From Desulfamplus sp. (GTDB lineage: Bacteria; Desulfobacterota; Desulfobacteria; Desulfobacterales; Desulfobacteraceae): a DNA stretch of 5,739 nucleotides. Below, piece by piece: positions 1 through 5,739 of this stretch. Location: assembly GCA_015231395.1 (NCBI GenBank), contig JADGBP010000020.1, positions 1,656-7,394 of the forward strand. Reading direction: 5' to 3'. Each line of letters opens with the position of its first letter. Position 1 is the stretch's first letter. The notes beneath the pieces are model-generated. The model was not told the origin of the DNA. It was given only the letters and a program-made list of their open reading frames with translations, and made no database searches. Both the position numbers and the translations under genes were made by a program.

Positions 1-144
1 GGTTATTGAAATGGTTATTGAAATGGTTATTGAAATGGTTATTGAAATGGTTATTGAAATGGTTATTGAAATGGTTATTGAAATGGTTATTGAAATGGTT
101 ATTGAAATGGTTATTGAAATGGTTATTGAAATGGTTATTTGAAT
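1..144. repeat. 12-bp tandem repeat (minisatellite), continues off the left edge
   Basis: The unit GGTTATTGAAAT occurs 11 times in a row without a mismatch (1-132). A twelfth, decayed copy follows, with one extra T (133-144). The first base of the window is already in the array, so its full length is unknown. It lies downstream of the nifD stop codon, where nifK would normally follow closely. The remaining gap (145-223) is AT-rich, and I see no gene, clear terminator or promoter in it. The unit is four codons long and is open in some frames (plus-strand VIEM repeats ending at a TGA at 140-142), so the tail of a repeat protein cannot be fully excluded. No coding signal supports that reading. 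Confidence 0.95.
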
Positions 145-223
145 ATAACTATTTGGGAATTTTAAGAATTTAATCGAACAATAATGCAGATAACTTGCTT
201 ATATTCTTGTCAATATTCCTGAT

Positions 224-1867
224 TTATTCCCATACATAAGTTGCAGACAATTCAGGGCTCTCTTCCCAGGGTGCTTTCATAAGACTCCATACCTTGCTGT
301 TTACCAACCGGTCTATCTCCTGATAGAAATTGACAGCTCCTTTGAACCCTGCATAAGGTCCGCCTGAATCGTAACTATGAAGCTGTTTCATCGGAATACC
401 CATCTTCTGGATCGAAAATTTTTCCTTGATACCTGCACAGAAGATATCCGGTTTCATCAACTGCACTAACTTTTCAGCCTCATATTGGTTGAGATCATCA
501 ATGATGATACTGCCTGAATCCATATCAGGGTTAAGCCCTGCGTAATTCTTAAAATTGAGTCCTTGTTCTTCTAAAGCCTTTTTTTCATCTTCAGTTTTAC
601 GTGGATTGTAGAGTTTAGGGTCTGGTTCAACATGAATCTCCTCAATATTTCTGCTGTCAGCATCAACCTTGAGGTCAGGCAGAACTTGTCGTCCTTCATA
701 GTCATCACGATGAGCAAATTCATATCCTGCCGAAAGAACCTTCATACCCATCTCCTTGAACAGCTCCTGATAGTGATGTGCTCTTGATCCTCCAACAAAC
801 ATCATCGCTTTTTTGCCTTCTGTTCTTGGATAGACATCCTGACGTGCTGCCTCTACAGAAGGCATCTCTTCCGCTATCACCTCTTCAACCTTGTCAGTAA
901 GGGAGTTATCACCAAAATACTGGGCGATTTTTCTTAGCGACTTTGCAGTTGCTCCGGCTCCTATAAAGTTTACCTTTATCCAGGGAATTCCATATTTTAC
1001 CTCAAGCATGTCAGCAACATAGTTTATTGAACGGTGGCACATTACACAGCTTAAATCTGCCTGATTAGCTGAAGCAAACTGATCGTAGGTTGAGTTCCCC
1101 GAAAAAGTGGCGATATTTGTTATGCCGCATTTATTCAAAATCCTGTCAATTTCAAAACCATCACCGCCTATGTTATATTCTCCAAGCAGATTGATCTTAT
1201 ATTTATCGGTTTTATCGGTCGTAGATGTTCCAACCAGATGGGTAAAAACCTGATTGTTGGCTATATGATGACCCGCAGACTGGGATACACCTTTGTAGCC
1301 TTCACAACTAAAAGCAAAAACGTTGCAATCTCCTAATTTATCTTTCATGCTTTTTGCGACATTATGAATATCATCGCCTATCAGTCCGACTGGACATGTG
1401 GCGAAAACAGCGATGCTTTTGGGATGAAACAGGTCATAAGCCTCCTGAATTGCAGCGGTAAGTTTTTTCTCTCCACCAAAAATTACATCTGAATCCTGCA
1501 TATCTGTTGACATGCAGTAGGTGATAAAGTTTTCATTTTTCTCACCAGAAGCACTTGTCTGGTTACGACGTGTCAGCCACGCATAAAAACTGCAACCAAT
1601 AGGACCATGCACAAGATTTACTATATCGCTTGTGGGTCCCATAATAACGCCCTTGCAACCGGCGTAGGTGCAACCACGCATACTTATGATACCCGGAATA
1701 GTCCTTACGTTTGCCATAATTTCAGGAGGAGGAGAATTTTCTTCAGCCTCGTTTATAAGTATCTGTTTGGCACGTTTGCGGGCAACTTTTGGCGGATATA
1801 TTTTTAACAACTCTGTTTTAATATCAACTGGTTTCCACTCAACTACTTTTTTTCTTGATTTTGGCAT
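224..1867 (-). CDS. nifD: Nitrogenase MoFe protein alpha chain NifD (anaerobe/group III type)
   Basis: Alpha subunit of dinitrogenase, which with NifK carries the P-cluster and FeMo-cofactor and reduces N2 in the cytoplasm. The 547-residue protein has all expected ligands. P-cluster cysteines are C66 (in RGCTYAG), C92 (in GPIGC) and C158 (in ATCPVGLIGDD). FeMo-cofactor ligands are C277 (in VMCHRSINY) and H497 (in KQLHSYD). The pocket residues R100, Q196 and H200 (in VSQSAGHHIAN) match Azotobacter R96, Q191 and H195. Residues about 388-445 form a charged extra segment absent from Azotobacter NifD but known from Clostridium-type proteins. I chose the ATG at 1867, because an AAGGAG (1875-1880) lies 7 bases upstream. 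An in-frame TTG at 1891 would add eight residues, but it overlaps the nifI2 end and places that AAGGAG inside the coding sequence. Gap to nifI2 is 16 bp; likely co-transcribed with it. Confidence 0.97.
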   Translation of the reverse strand: MPKSRKKVVEWKPVDIKTELLKIYPPKVARKRAKQILINEAEENSPPPEIMANVRTIPGIISMRGCTYAGCKGVIMGPTSDIVNLVHGPIGCSFYAWLTRRNQTSASGEKNENFITYCMSTDMQDSDVIFGGEKKLTAAIQEAYDLFHPKSIAVFATCPVGLIGDDIHNVAKSMKDKLGDCNVFAFSCEGYKGVSQSAGHHIANNQVFTHLVGTSTTDKTDKYKINLLGEYNIGGDGFEIDRILNKCGITNIATFSGNSTYDQFASANQADLSCVMCHRSINYVADMLEVKYGIPWIKVNFIGAGATAKSLRKIAQYFGDNSLTDKVEEVIAEEMPSVEAARQDVYPRTEGKKAMMFVGGSRAHHYQELFKEMGMKVLSAGYEFAHRDDYEGRQVLPDLKVDADSRNIEEIHVEPDPKLYNPRKTEDEKKALEEQGLNFKNYAGLNPDMDSGSIIIDDLNQYEAEKLVQLMKPDIFCAGIKEKFSIQKMGIPMKQLHSYDSGGPYAGFKGAVNFYQEIDRLVNSKVWSLMKAPWEESPELSATYVWE

Positions 1868-1874
1868 GATTTTA

Positions 1875-1880
1875 CTCCTT
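1875..1880 (-). promoter_or_regulatory. nifD ribosome binding site
   Basis: AAGGAG on the minus strand, 7 bases before the ATG at 1867. This site decides the nifD start in favour of MPKSRKK over the longer TTG-initiated reading from 1891. Confidence 0.85.
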
Positions 1881-1883
1881 CTT

Positions 1884-2258
1884 TTAGCCAATTGATTTTT
1901 CGCCTGTTTCCCCTGTTCGCACCCTTATGGCATCTGCAATAGGCATGACAAAAATTTTTCCATCACCCGGTTTCCCTGTCTGATTGATCTCAATAATAGC
2001 TTGGACAACATCGTCAACAAGATCGTCTTTCGCAACTACAGTAACCATCCTTTTAGAATAGAGTTTGCCTTTTTCTCCAAGTAGTGATGCAGCCTCTTCG
2101 TATCCAAGTCCTGCACCTTCAAGAACTGCCGGATTTACAAATCCTTTTCCCCTTCCCTGTGCTTCATGGGCAAAAAAGGCATCAACTCCAGCTTCGGTAA
2201 GAGCCTTTTTTGTCTGGTTCATCATATTCATGCGAACCACTGCGACTATCTCTTTCAT
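1884..2258 (-). CDS. nifI2: PII-family nitrogenase regulator NifI2 (GlnB-like)
   Basis: A 124-residue PII-like protein that forms a complex with NifI1. In Methanococcus maripaludis that complex binds dinitrogenase and blocks activity when ammonium is present; 2-oxoglutarate and ATP relieve the block. Visible here are the N-terminal PII strand (MKEIVAVVRM), a QGRGKG turn at 34-39, a longer T-loop (about 36-70) ending in LYSKRMVTVVA, and the nucleotide-binding B-loop TGKPGDGKIFV at 94-104. The long T-loop and the position between nifI1 and nifD mark it as NifI2 rather than GlnB or GlnK. The T-loop lacks the usual GlnB uridylylation-site context. An AGGGGG lies 6 bases before the ATG. The gene starts 13 bp after the nifI1 stop and ends 16 bp before nifD, so the three are probably translated from one message. 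Confidence 0.94.
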   Translation of the reverse strand: MKEIVAVVRMNMMNQTKKALTEAGVDAFFAHEAQGRGKGFVNPAVLEGAGLGYEEAASLLGEKGKLYSKRMVTVVAKDDLVDDVVQAIIEINQTGKPGDGKIFVMPIADAIRVRTGETGEKSIG

Positions 2259-2271
2259 CTATTGCCCCCTT

Positions 2272-2613
2272 TTAGGATACAGTGGCGGTATCACGTATGC
2301 CGGAACTGATTGTATAGACATCCTGAACTTCGGATATAAATATCTTACCATCTCCAAAAGCTCCTTTACCGCTGGTTTTAGCTGTCTTCATTATGGTTTC
2401 AATGACAAAATCTTTATCATTGGCATTGACCACACTCATCAGCATGGTTTTTGGTATCTCGTCATAGGTTACTTCGCCTATCTTGATGCCCCGCTGTTTT
2501 CCGCGTCCTGCAACCGAATATTTGGTCACTGCAGGAAATCCTGCATCCATCAGTGCTGCCAGTATCGCATCGGATTTTTCCGGACGAATAATTGCTCTTA
2601 TCATTATCATCAT
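2272..2613 (-). CDS. nifI1: PII-family nitrogenase regulator NifI1 (GlnB-like)
   Basis: A 113-residue PII-like protein, partner of NifI2 in post-translational ammonium switch-off of nitrogenase. The motifs in order are MIRAIIRPEK at the N-terminus, GRGKQRGI at 36-43, the short NifI1-type T-loop with TYDEIPKTML at 49-58, and the B-loop GKGAFGDGKIFIS at 82-94, followed by VQDVYTISSG. Length and motifs are as usual for NifI1. There are two adjacent ATGs (2613 and 2610) and a third at 2604. I chose 2613 because AAGGAG at 2623-2628 lies 9 bases upstream, against 12 for the next. The upstream gap to nifH is almost entirely occupied by a 31-bp tandem array that stops at the ribosome binding site. 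Confidence 0.94.
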   Translation of the reverse strand: MMIMIRAIIRPEKSDAILAALMDAGFPAVTKYSVAGRGKQRGIKIGEVTYDEIPKTMLMSVVNANDKDFVIETIMKTAKTSGKGAFGDGKIFISEVQDVYTISSGIRDTATVS

Positions 2614-2622
2614 TTCATTGTT

Positions 2623-2628
2623 CTCCTT
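2623..2628 (-). promoter_or_regulatory. nifI1 ribosome binding site at the edge of the repeat array
   Basis: AAGGAG on the minus strand, 9 bases before the nifI1 ATG at 2613. Its first base is also the first base of the tandem array (2628), so the array runs right up to the translation signal without disrupting it. Confidence 0.8.
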
Positions 2629-2788
2629 ATGTTTCGTTTTCGTTCTCGTTCTTATTGATATGTTTAGTTTTCGTTCTCGTTCTTATTGATATGTTTAGTT
2701 TTCGTTCTCGTTCTTATTGATATGTTTAGTTTTCGTTCTCGTTCTTATTGATATGTTTAGTTTTCGTTCTCGTTCTCGTTCTTATTGA
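2628..2788. repeat. 31-bp tandem repeat between nifH and nifI1
   Basis: There are five head-to-tail copies: 2628-2658, 2659-2689, 2690-2720, 2721-2751 and 2752-2788. The plus-strand unit begins TATGTTTAGTTTTCG and ends GTTCTTATTGA. Copies 2-4 are identical. Copy 1 has one A-to-C change (TATGTTTCG), and copy 5 carries an extra 6 bp (one more CGTTCT). The array takes up nearly all of the space between the nifH stop (2808) and the nifI1 ribosome binding site. The unit is not a multiple of three and is not inside either gene, so it is untranslated. If nifH and nifI1 share a transcript, the array is an A-rich, weakly structured inter-cistronic RNA. No spacer-type variation between copies is seen. 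Confidence 0.97.
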
Positions 2789-2807
2789 AGAATTTCAATC
2801 CTTTAAT

Positions 2808-3721
<914 letters not shown>

Positions 3722-3726
3722 CCTAA

Positions 3727-3742
3727 TACAAACGCCGTGCCA
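3727..3742 (-). promoter_or_regulatory. Sigma-54 (-24/-12) promoter of nifH
   Basis: The minus strand reads TGGCAC, five bases (GGCGT), then TTGTA. This matches the RpoN consensus TGGCAC-N5-TTGCA with a perfect -24 element and one mismatch in the -12 element (T for C). TGGCACGG is the form typical of nifH promoters. The -12 T is at 3728, so transcription should begin near 3716, giving a leader of about 75-80 bases before the nifH ATG. A NifA-type activator encoded next door is the expected partner. Confidence 0.85.
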
Positions 3743-3772
3743 AGCATGCAAAATTATTATTTTATCTTTTAA

Positions 3773-3785
3773 AATCAATAATTTA
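3773..3785 (+). promoter_or_regulatory. IHF-like binding site upstream of the nifH promoter
   Basis: AATCAATAATTTA matches the IHF consensus WATCAANNNNTTR at every fixed position. It sits about 30-45 bp upstream of the -24 element and between it and the candidate NifA site, where IHF bends DNA in classical nifH promoters. The surrounding sequence is AT-rich, so a chance match is possible. The position is what makes it credible. Confidence 0.55.
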
Positions 3786-3861
3786 TACTCAAAATCCATA
3801 TCAAAATGGGTGTTATGTATGAAAAATGGAGTCAATCCTTTTTTGAAATAATTTTACGAAA

Positions 3862-3878
3862 TTGTATTTGAACTACAA
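3862..3878. promoter_or_regulatory. Candidate NifA upstream activator site (off-consensus spacing)
   Basis: TTGTA (3862-3866) and TACAA (3874-3878) form a perfect inverted repeat around seven bases. This gives TGT-N9-ACA, one base shorter than the NifA consensus TGT-N10-ACA. It lies about 120-140 bp upstream of the -24 element, the normal distance for an enhancer site. I found no TGT-N10-ACA anywhere in the 698-bp region by eye. It is either a variant site recognised by this NifA or a coincidental palindrome. Confidence 0.35.
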
Positions 3879-3961
3879 AAAGGTGTGTCGTAGTTAGGAT
3901 TTTAGAAAAGGTGTGTCGTAGTTAGGATTTTAGGAAAGGTGTGTCGTAGTTAGGATTTTAG
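3878..3961. repeat. 28-bp tandem repeat, three copies, upstream of nifH
   Basis: Copies lie at 3878-3905, 3906-3933 and 3934-3961. The unit begins AAAAGGTGTGTCGTAG and ends TTAGGATTTTAG. Copies 1 and 2 are identical, and copy 3 differs only in its first base. A decayed start of a fourth copy (GAAATGATGTG) follows at 3962-3972. The array starts at the end of the candidate NifA site, so it forms the outer boundary of the nifH control sequences. It has no internal spacers and no open reading frame of note. Confidence 0.95.
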
Positions 3962-4087
3962 GAAATGATGTGAAAAAAGAAAAAATCAGAAACATGGCTG
4001 GAGTACTTCTGGCAATATTGTAATATTAATGTTTTGATATATACGTAAATGTAATTAAATTGCCTGTCTCACCTCTATATTTATCTT

Positions 4088-4123
4088 TCATAATGATTAT
4101 CTAAAAATTGATAATCATTGAAA
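4088..4123. promoter_or_regulatory. Tandem Fur-box-like palindromes upstream of nifA
   Basis: TCATAATGATTATCT (4088-4102) matches the 7-1-7 Fur consensus TGATAATNATTATCA at 12 of 14 defined positions. TGATAATCATTGAAA (4109-4123) matches at 11 of 14. Their centres are 21 bp apart, about two helical turns. Together they contain a perfect 10-bp inverted repeat, AATGATTATC (4092-4101) and GATAATCATT (4110-4119). The pair overlaps the likely -35 area of a promoter directed toward nifA. The binding protein is inferred; another Fur-family member or an unrelated regulator is possible. Confidence 0.5.
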
Positions 4124-4139
4124 ATCAAAGTGTTATATT
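4108..4139 (+). promoter_or_regulatory. Possible sigma-70 type promoter for nifA
   Basis: An extended -10, TGTTATATT, lies at 4131-4139 (TG, one base, then TATATT). A -35-like TTGATA lies at 4108-4113 with a long 20-base spacing. The extended -10 could compensate for the spacing. A start near 4146 would give a leader of about 190 bases before nifA. The sequence is AT-rich, so this is a modest call. I saw no acceptable -24/-12 element for nifA. Confidence 0.35.
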
Positions 4140-4176
4140 TAAAATGACTTTCTGGTCTGAAAAATGCAGTATCTTC

Positions 4177-4200
4177 AGCCGTAGGCTAAAGCCATCGGCT
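4177..4200. repeat. REP-like imperfect palindrome
   Basis: AGCCGTAGGCT (4177-4187), AA, then AGCCATCGGCT (4190-4200). The arms pair except for a two-base internal mismatch (TA against AT). Its higher GC content than the surroundings and its hairpin form resemble dispersed extragenic palindromes. Whether it recurs in the genome cannot be told from this window. Confidence 0.55.
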
Positions 4201-4208
4201 ACACCTTT

Positions 4209-4233
4209 AAAAAAGCCCACTTAAGTGGGTTTT
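4209..4233. terminator. Bidirectional intrinsic-terminator-like hairpin in the nifA leader
   Basis: CCCAC (4216-4220) and GTGGG (4225-4229) pair around TTAA. The stem can be extended by a G-U pair and by the A-run (4209-4214) against TTTT (4230-4233). Four T follow on the plus strand, and six T follow when read on the minus strand, so it could stop transcription both ways. No gene ends just upstream on either strand. If nifA transcription starts near 4146, this sits inside its leader. Confidence 0.5.
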
Positions 4234-4243
4234 AATAAAATCA

Positions 4244-4265
4244 GCCCAGAGATTTAGCTCAGGGC
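4244..4265. repeat. Third hairpin in the nifA leader
   Basis: GCCCAGAG (4244-4251) and CTCAGGGC (4258-4265) pair at seven of eight positions around the loop ATTTAG. It follows the terminator-like hairpin by 10 bases and has no T-run after it, so it is not itself a terminator. Confidence 0.5.
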
Positions 4266-4298
4266 GATAAATTAAATCAAAAACTCGATTTAATATCG
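4265..4298. repeat. AT-rich inverted repeat just before nifA
   Basis: TTAAATC (4272-4278) and GATTTAA (4287-4293) are perfect complements around an 8-base loop. The outer CGATA (4265-4269) and TATCG (4294-4298) extend the stem past a two-base bulge. It ends about 27 bases before the nifA ribosome binding site. It shares its first base with the preceding hairpin, so the two could only just form together. Confidence 0.45.
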
Positions 4299-4336
4299 TG
4301 TAGAGTATAGAAACAAATGATTGCGGGGGAAGGATA

Positions 4337-5739
4337 ATGGAGAATTTGTTAATAAAACCTGAAACTATCATAAAATCACCTGAATATTCCAGAGCATCAA
4401 CAGAAAGATTTGAATTGATGGCTTTGCACAACATAACGCATCTAATCGGTACCGCTGCCAATCTTGAGACAACTCTCTCTAATATATTGAAAGTGCTTAA
4501 TGATACCCTAAAAATGGAACGGGCAACACTGCTGTTAATAGATGAAGAGACCCAACTATTGACAATAAGGGCATCCTGCGGTCTGTCAGCAGAGGAGGAA
4601 CTGAGGGGTGTTTACAAGCCTGACGAGGGTGTCTGCGGACAGATTTTTCAGAGTAAATCACCATTTGTTGTACCGGATATTCACAGCGAACCCTTGTTTC
4701 TGAACCGTACCGGTGCCCGTCCTAAATTCAGCAAAACAAAACTCTCATTTCTTGGTGTCCCGATTCTGGTCAGAGGAAACCCTGTAGGAGTGCTAACTGT
4801 TGACAGGCTTTTTGGTCCGGAAGTTTCATTTGAGGAAGATATAAGGTTTCTAACTGTTCTCTCAACCTTGATTGCCCAGTTTCTACAACTGCACGAGGAG
4901 ATCCGCAGAAAAGAGGCAAGGCTTAAAGAAGAGAACCGCTCATTAAAGGCAAAACTGCATAATCTAAACGATGGACACTTCATTGTGGGTCATTCAAAAC
5001 CGATGCAGGATGTATTCAATATTGTTGCAAAAATATCACAAAGTAGTGTAACTGCTCTTCTGCTTGGGGAATCAGGTACAGGCAAGGAGCTTGTTGCAAG
5101 AGCAATCCACGATTCCAGCAGGCGAAAAGAGAAGCCCTTTATCAAGGTGAACTGTGCAGCTCTTCCCGAGCCTCTTCTTGAAAGCGAACTGTTTGGACAT
5201 GAAAAAGGGGCATTTACTGGAGCACATGCAGCACGTCAAGGTCGCTTTGAACTAGCTGACAACGGGACTATTTTTCTTGATGAGTTAGGTGAGATGCCCT
5301 TCTCTTTACAGTCTAAAATGTTGAGAGTCTTGCAGGAAAAAGAGTTTGAAAGGCTTGGCGGAAGCAGAACGCTGAATGTGGATGTGCGGATTATTGCTGC
5401 TACAAATGCAAGTTTAGAACAAGCTGTAACAGAGGGTAAATTCAGAGCTGATCTTTACTATCGGCTCAATGTTGTGCCAATCATACTGCCACCGTTGCGT
5501 GATAGAAAGGAGGATATTCCAATCCTTTTCAACCATTTCCTGCTCAAAAGTAATCAACGCAATGGCAGAAACATCAAGTTGACTTCAGATTTACTTGATT
5601 TTCTTATGAATTACAGATGGACAGGGAATGTCAGGGAGATGCAGAACATGGTGGAACGGATGGTTATTCTTGCAGAGAGTGATCGTCTGACTCTGGACGA
5701 TCTTCCACATGAAGTTAGGAATTTTTCAACTCATGAAGA
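4337..5739 (+). CDS. nifA: NifA, sigma-54-dependent nitrogen fixation activator (3' end missing)
   Basis: Enhancer-binding ATPase that opens sigma-54 promoters of nif operons. The window shows 467 residues and no stop; the C-terminal helix-turn-helix is beyond the edge. Residues about 40-185 are a GAF domain (LSFLGVPILVRGNPVGVLTVD). A short coiled linker (186-210) follows, then the AAA+ domain: Walker A GESGTGKE 244-251, the sigma-54-contacting loop GAFTGA 291-296, Walker B GTIFLDE 310-316, the arginine-finger region FRADLYYRL 369-377, and sensor II around GNVREMQN 430-437. GAF plus divergent placement beside nifH favours NifA over NtrC-type proteins. The ATG at 4337 follows GGGGGA by 6 bases, with an in-frame TAG at 4301. 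The central-domain end has Y426 and M438 where oxygen-sensitive rhizobial NifA has cysteines. T429 replaces the usual proline in WPGNVRE. Confidence 0.93.
   Translation, partial: MENLLIKPETIIKSPEYSRASTERFELMALHNITHLIGTAANLETTLSNILKVLNDTLKMERATLLLIDEETQLLTIRASCGLSAEEELRGVYKPDEGVCGQIFQSKSPFVVPDIHSEPLFLNRTGARPKFSKTKLSFLGVPILVRGNPVGVLTVDRLFGPEVSFEEDIRFLTVLSTLIAQFLQLHEEIRRKEARLKEENRSLKAKLHNLNDGHFIVGHSKPMQDVFNIVAKISQSSVTALLLGESGTGKELVARAIHDSSRRKEKPFIKVNCAALPEPLLESELFGHEKGAFTGAHAARQGRFELADNGTIFLDELGEMPFSLQSKMLRVLQEKEFERLGGSRTLNVDVRIIAATNASLEQAVTEGKFRADLYYRLNVVPIILPPLRDRKEDIPILFNHFLLKSNQRNGRNIKLTSDLLDFLMNYRWTGNVREMQNMVERMVILAESDRLTLDDLPHEVRNFSTHE

Noticed and set aside
1..142. Plus-strand tail of a protein made of VIEM repeats ending at a TGA at 140-142
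   Set aside because: Openness follows automatically from a 12-bp unit lacking stops in that frame; no ordinary coding sequence flanks it within the window.
1868..1891. Longer nifD starting at a TTG at 1891 (eight extra residues)
   Set aside because: It overlaps the nifI2 end and would put the AAGGAG ribosome binding site inside the gene. The ATG at 1867 is ideally spaced from that site.
2065..2689. Plus-strand open frames opposite nifI2, nifI1 and the 31-bp array
   Set aside because: They lie opposite two clear PII genes, have low-complexity residues and run into the array; they are frame shadows.
2628..2788. CRISPR array (also considered for 1-144 and 3878-3961)
   Set aside because: The units are head-to-tail with no unique spacers between them, and no cas gene is visible.
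3970..4020. A 17-codon GTG-initiated peptide (VKKEKIRNMAGVLLAIL) behind an AGGA
   Set aside because: Too short, rare start, next to a decayed repeat copy; nothing supports translation.
4007..4025. A -24/-12 promoter for nifA (TGGCA present)
   Set aside because: No TTGC-like -12 element lies at the required spacing.
4299..4315. NifA autoregulatory site TGT-N11-ACA just before the nifA ribosome binding site
   Set aside because: The spacing is off by one, the flanks are not palindromic, and the position is not that of an enhancer.
4207..4461. 84-codon minus-strand frame overlapping the nifA start
   Set aside because: It runs opposite the N-terminus of nifA and through the hairpin cluster; a shadow.

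Overview
The window holds the start of a molybdenum-nitrogenase (nif) locus. On the minus strand, reading right to left, are nifH (dinitrogenase reductase), nifI1 and nifI2 (two PII-like nitrogenase regulators) and nifD (MoFe protein alpha chain). On the plus strand, diverging from nifH, is nifA (sigma-54 enhancer-binding activator), which runs off the right edge with no stop. nifK, expected after nifD, is not in the window. It could only lie beyond the left edge, past at least 223 bp of non-nif sequence that includes a tandem repeat.

Organism: the order nifH-nifI1-nifI2-nifD, the anaerobe-type NifH and the long insertion in NifD fit group/cluster III nitrogenases of strict anaerobes. The presence of NifA with a sigma-54 promoter argues for a bacterium rather than a methanogen. 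A low-GC sulfate-reducing Desulfobacterota (Desulfobacterales or similar) is my best guess. This is inference; no marker gene is present.

Layout: 1-144, 12-bp tandem array; 145-223, AT-rich gap; 224-1867, nifD; 1884-2258, nifI2; 2272-2613, nifI1; 2628-2788, 31-bp tandem array filling the nifH-nifI1 gap; 2808-3638, nifH; 3639-4336, a 698-bp divergent control region; 4337 to the end, nifA.

The control region has two parts. The nifH side has a clear -24/-12 promoter, a perfect IHF-consensus match and a near-miss NifA upstream activator site, in the classical order. The nifA side has a pair of Fur-box-like palindromes next to an extended -10, then four consecutive hairpin-forming sequences before the nifA ribosome binding site. 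Between the two sides lies a 28-bp tandem array.

Working model: NifA, made when nitrogen (and perhaps iron) status permits, switches on nifH-I1-I2-D through sigma-54. When ammonium returns, the NifI1/NifI2 complex shuts off the enzyme directly, as known for methanogens. The proteins belong to a known system. What is unusual is the regulatory and repeat architecture: three tandem arrays, all intergenic, two of which share a core motif.
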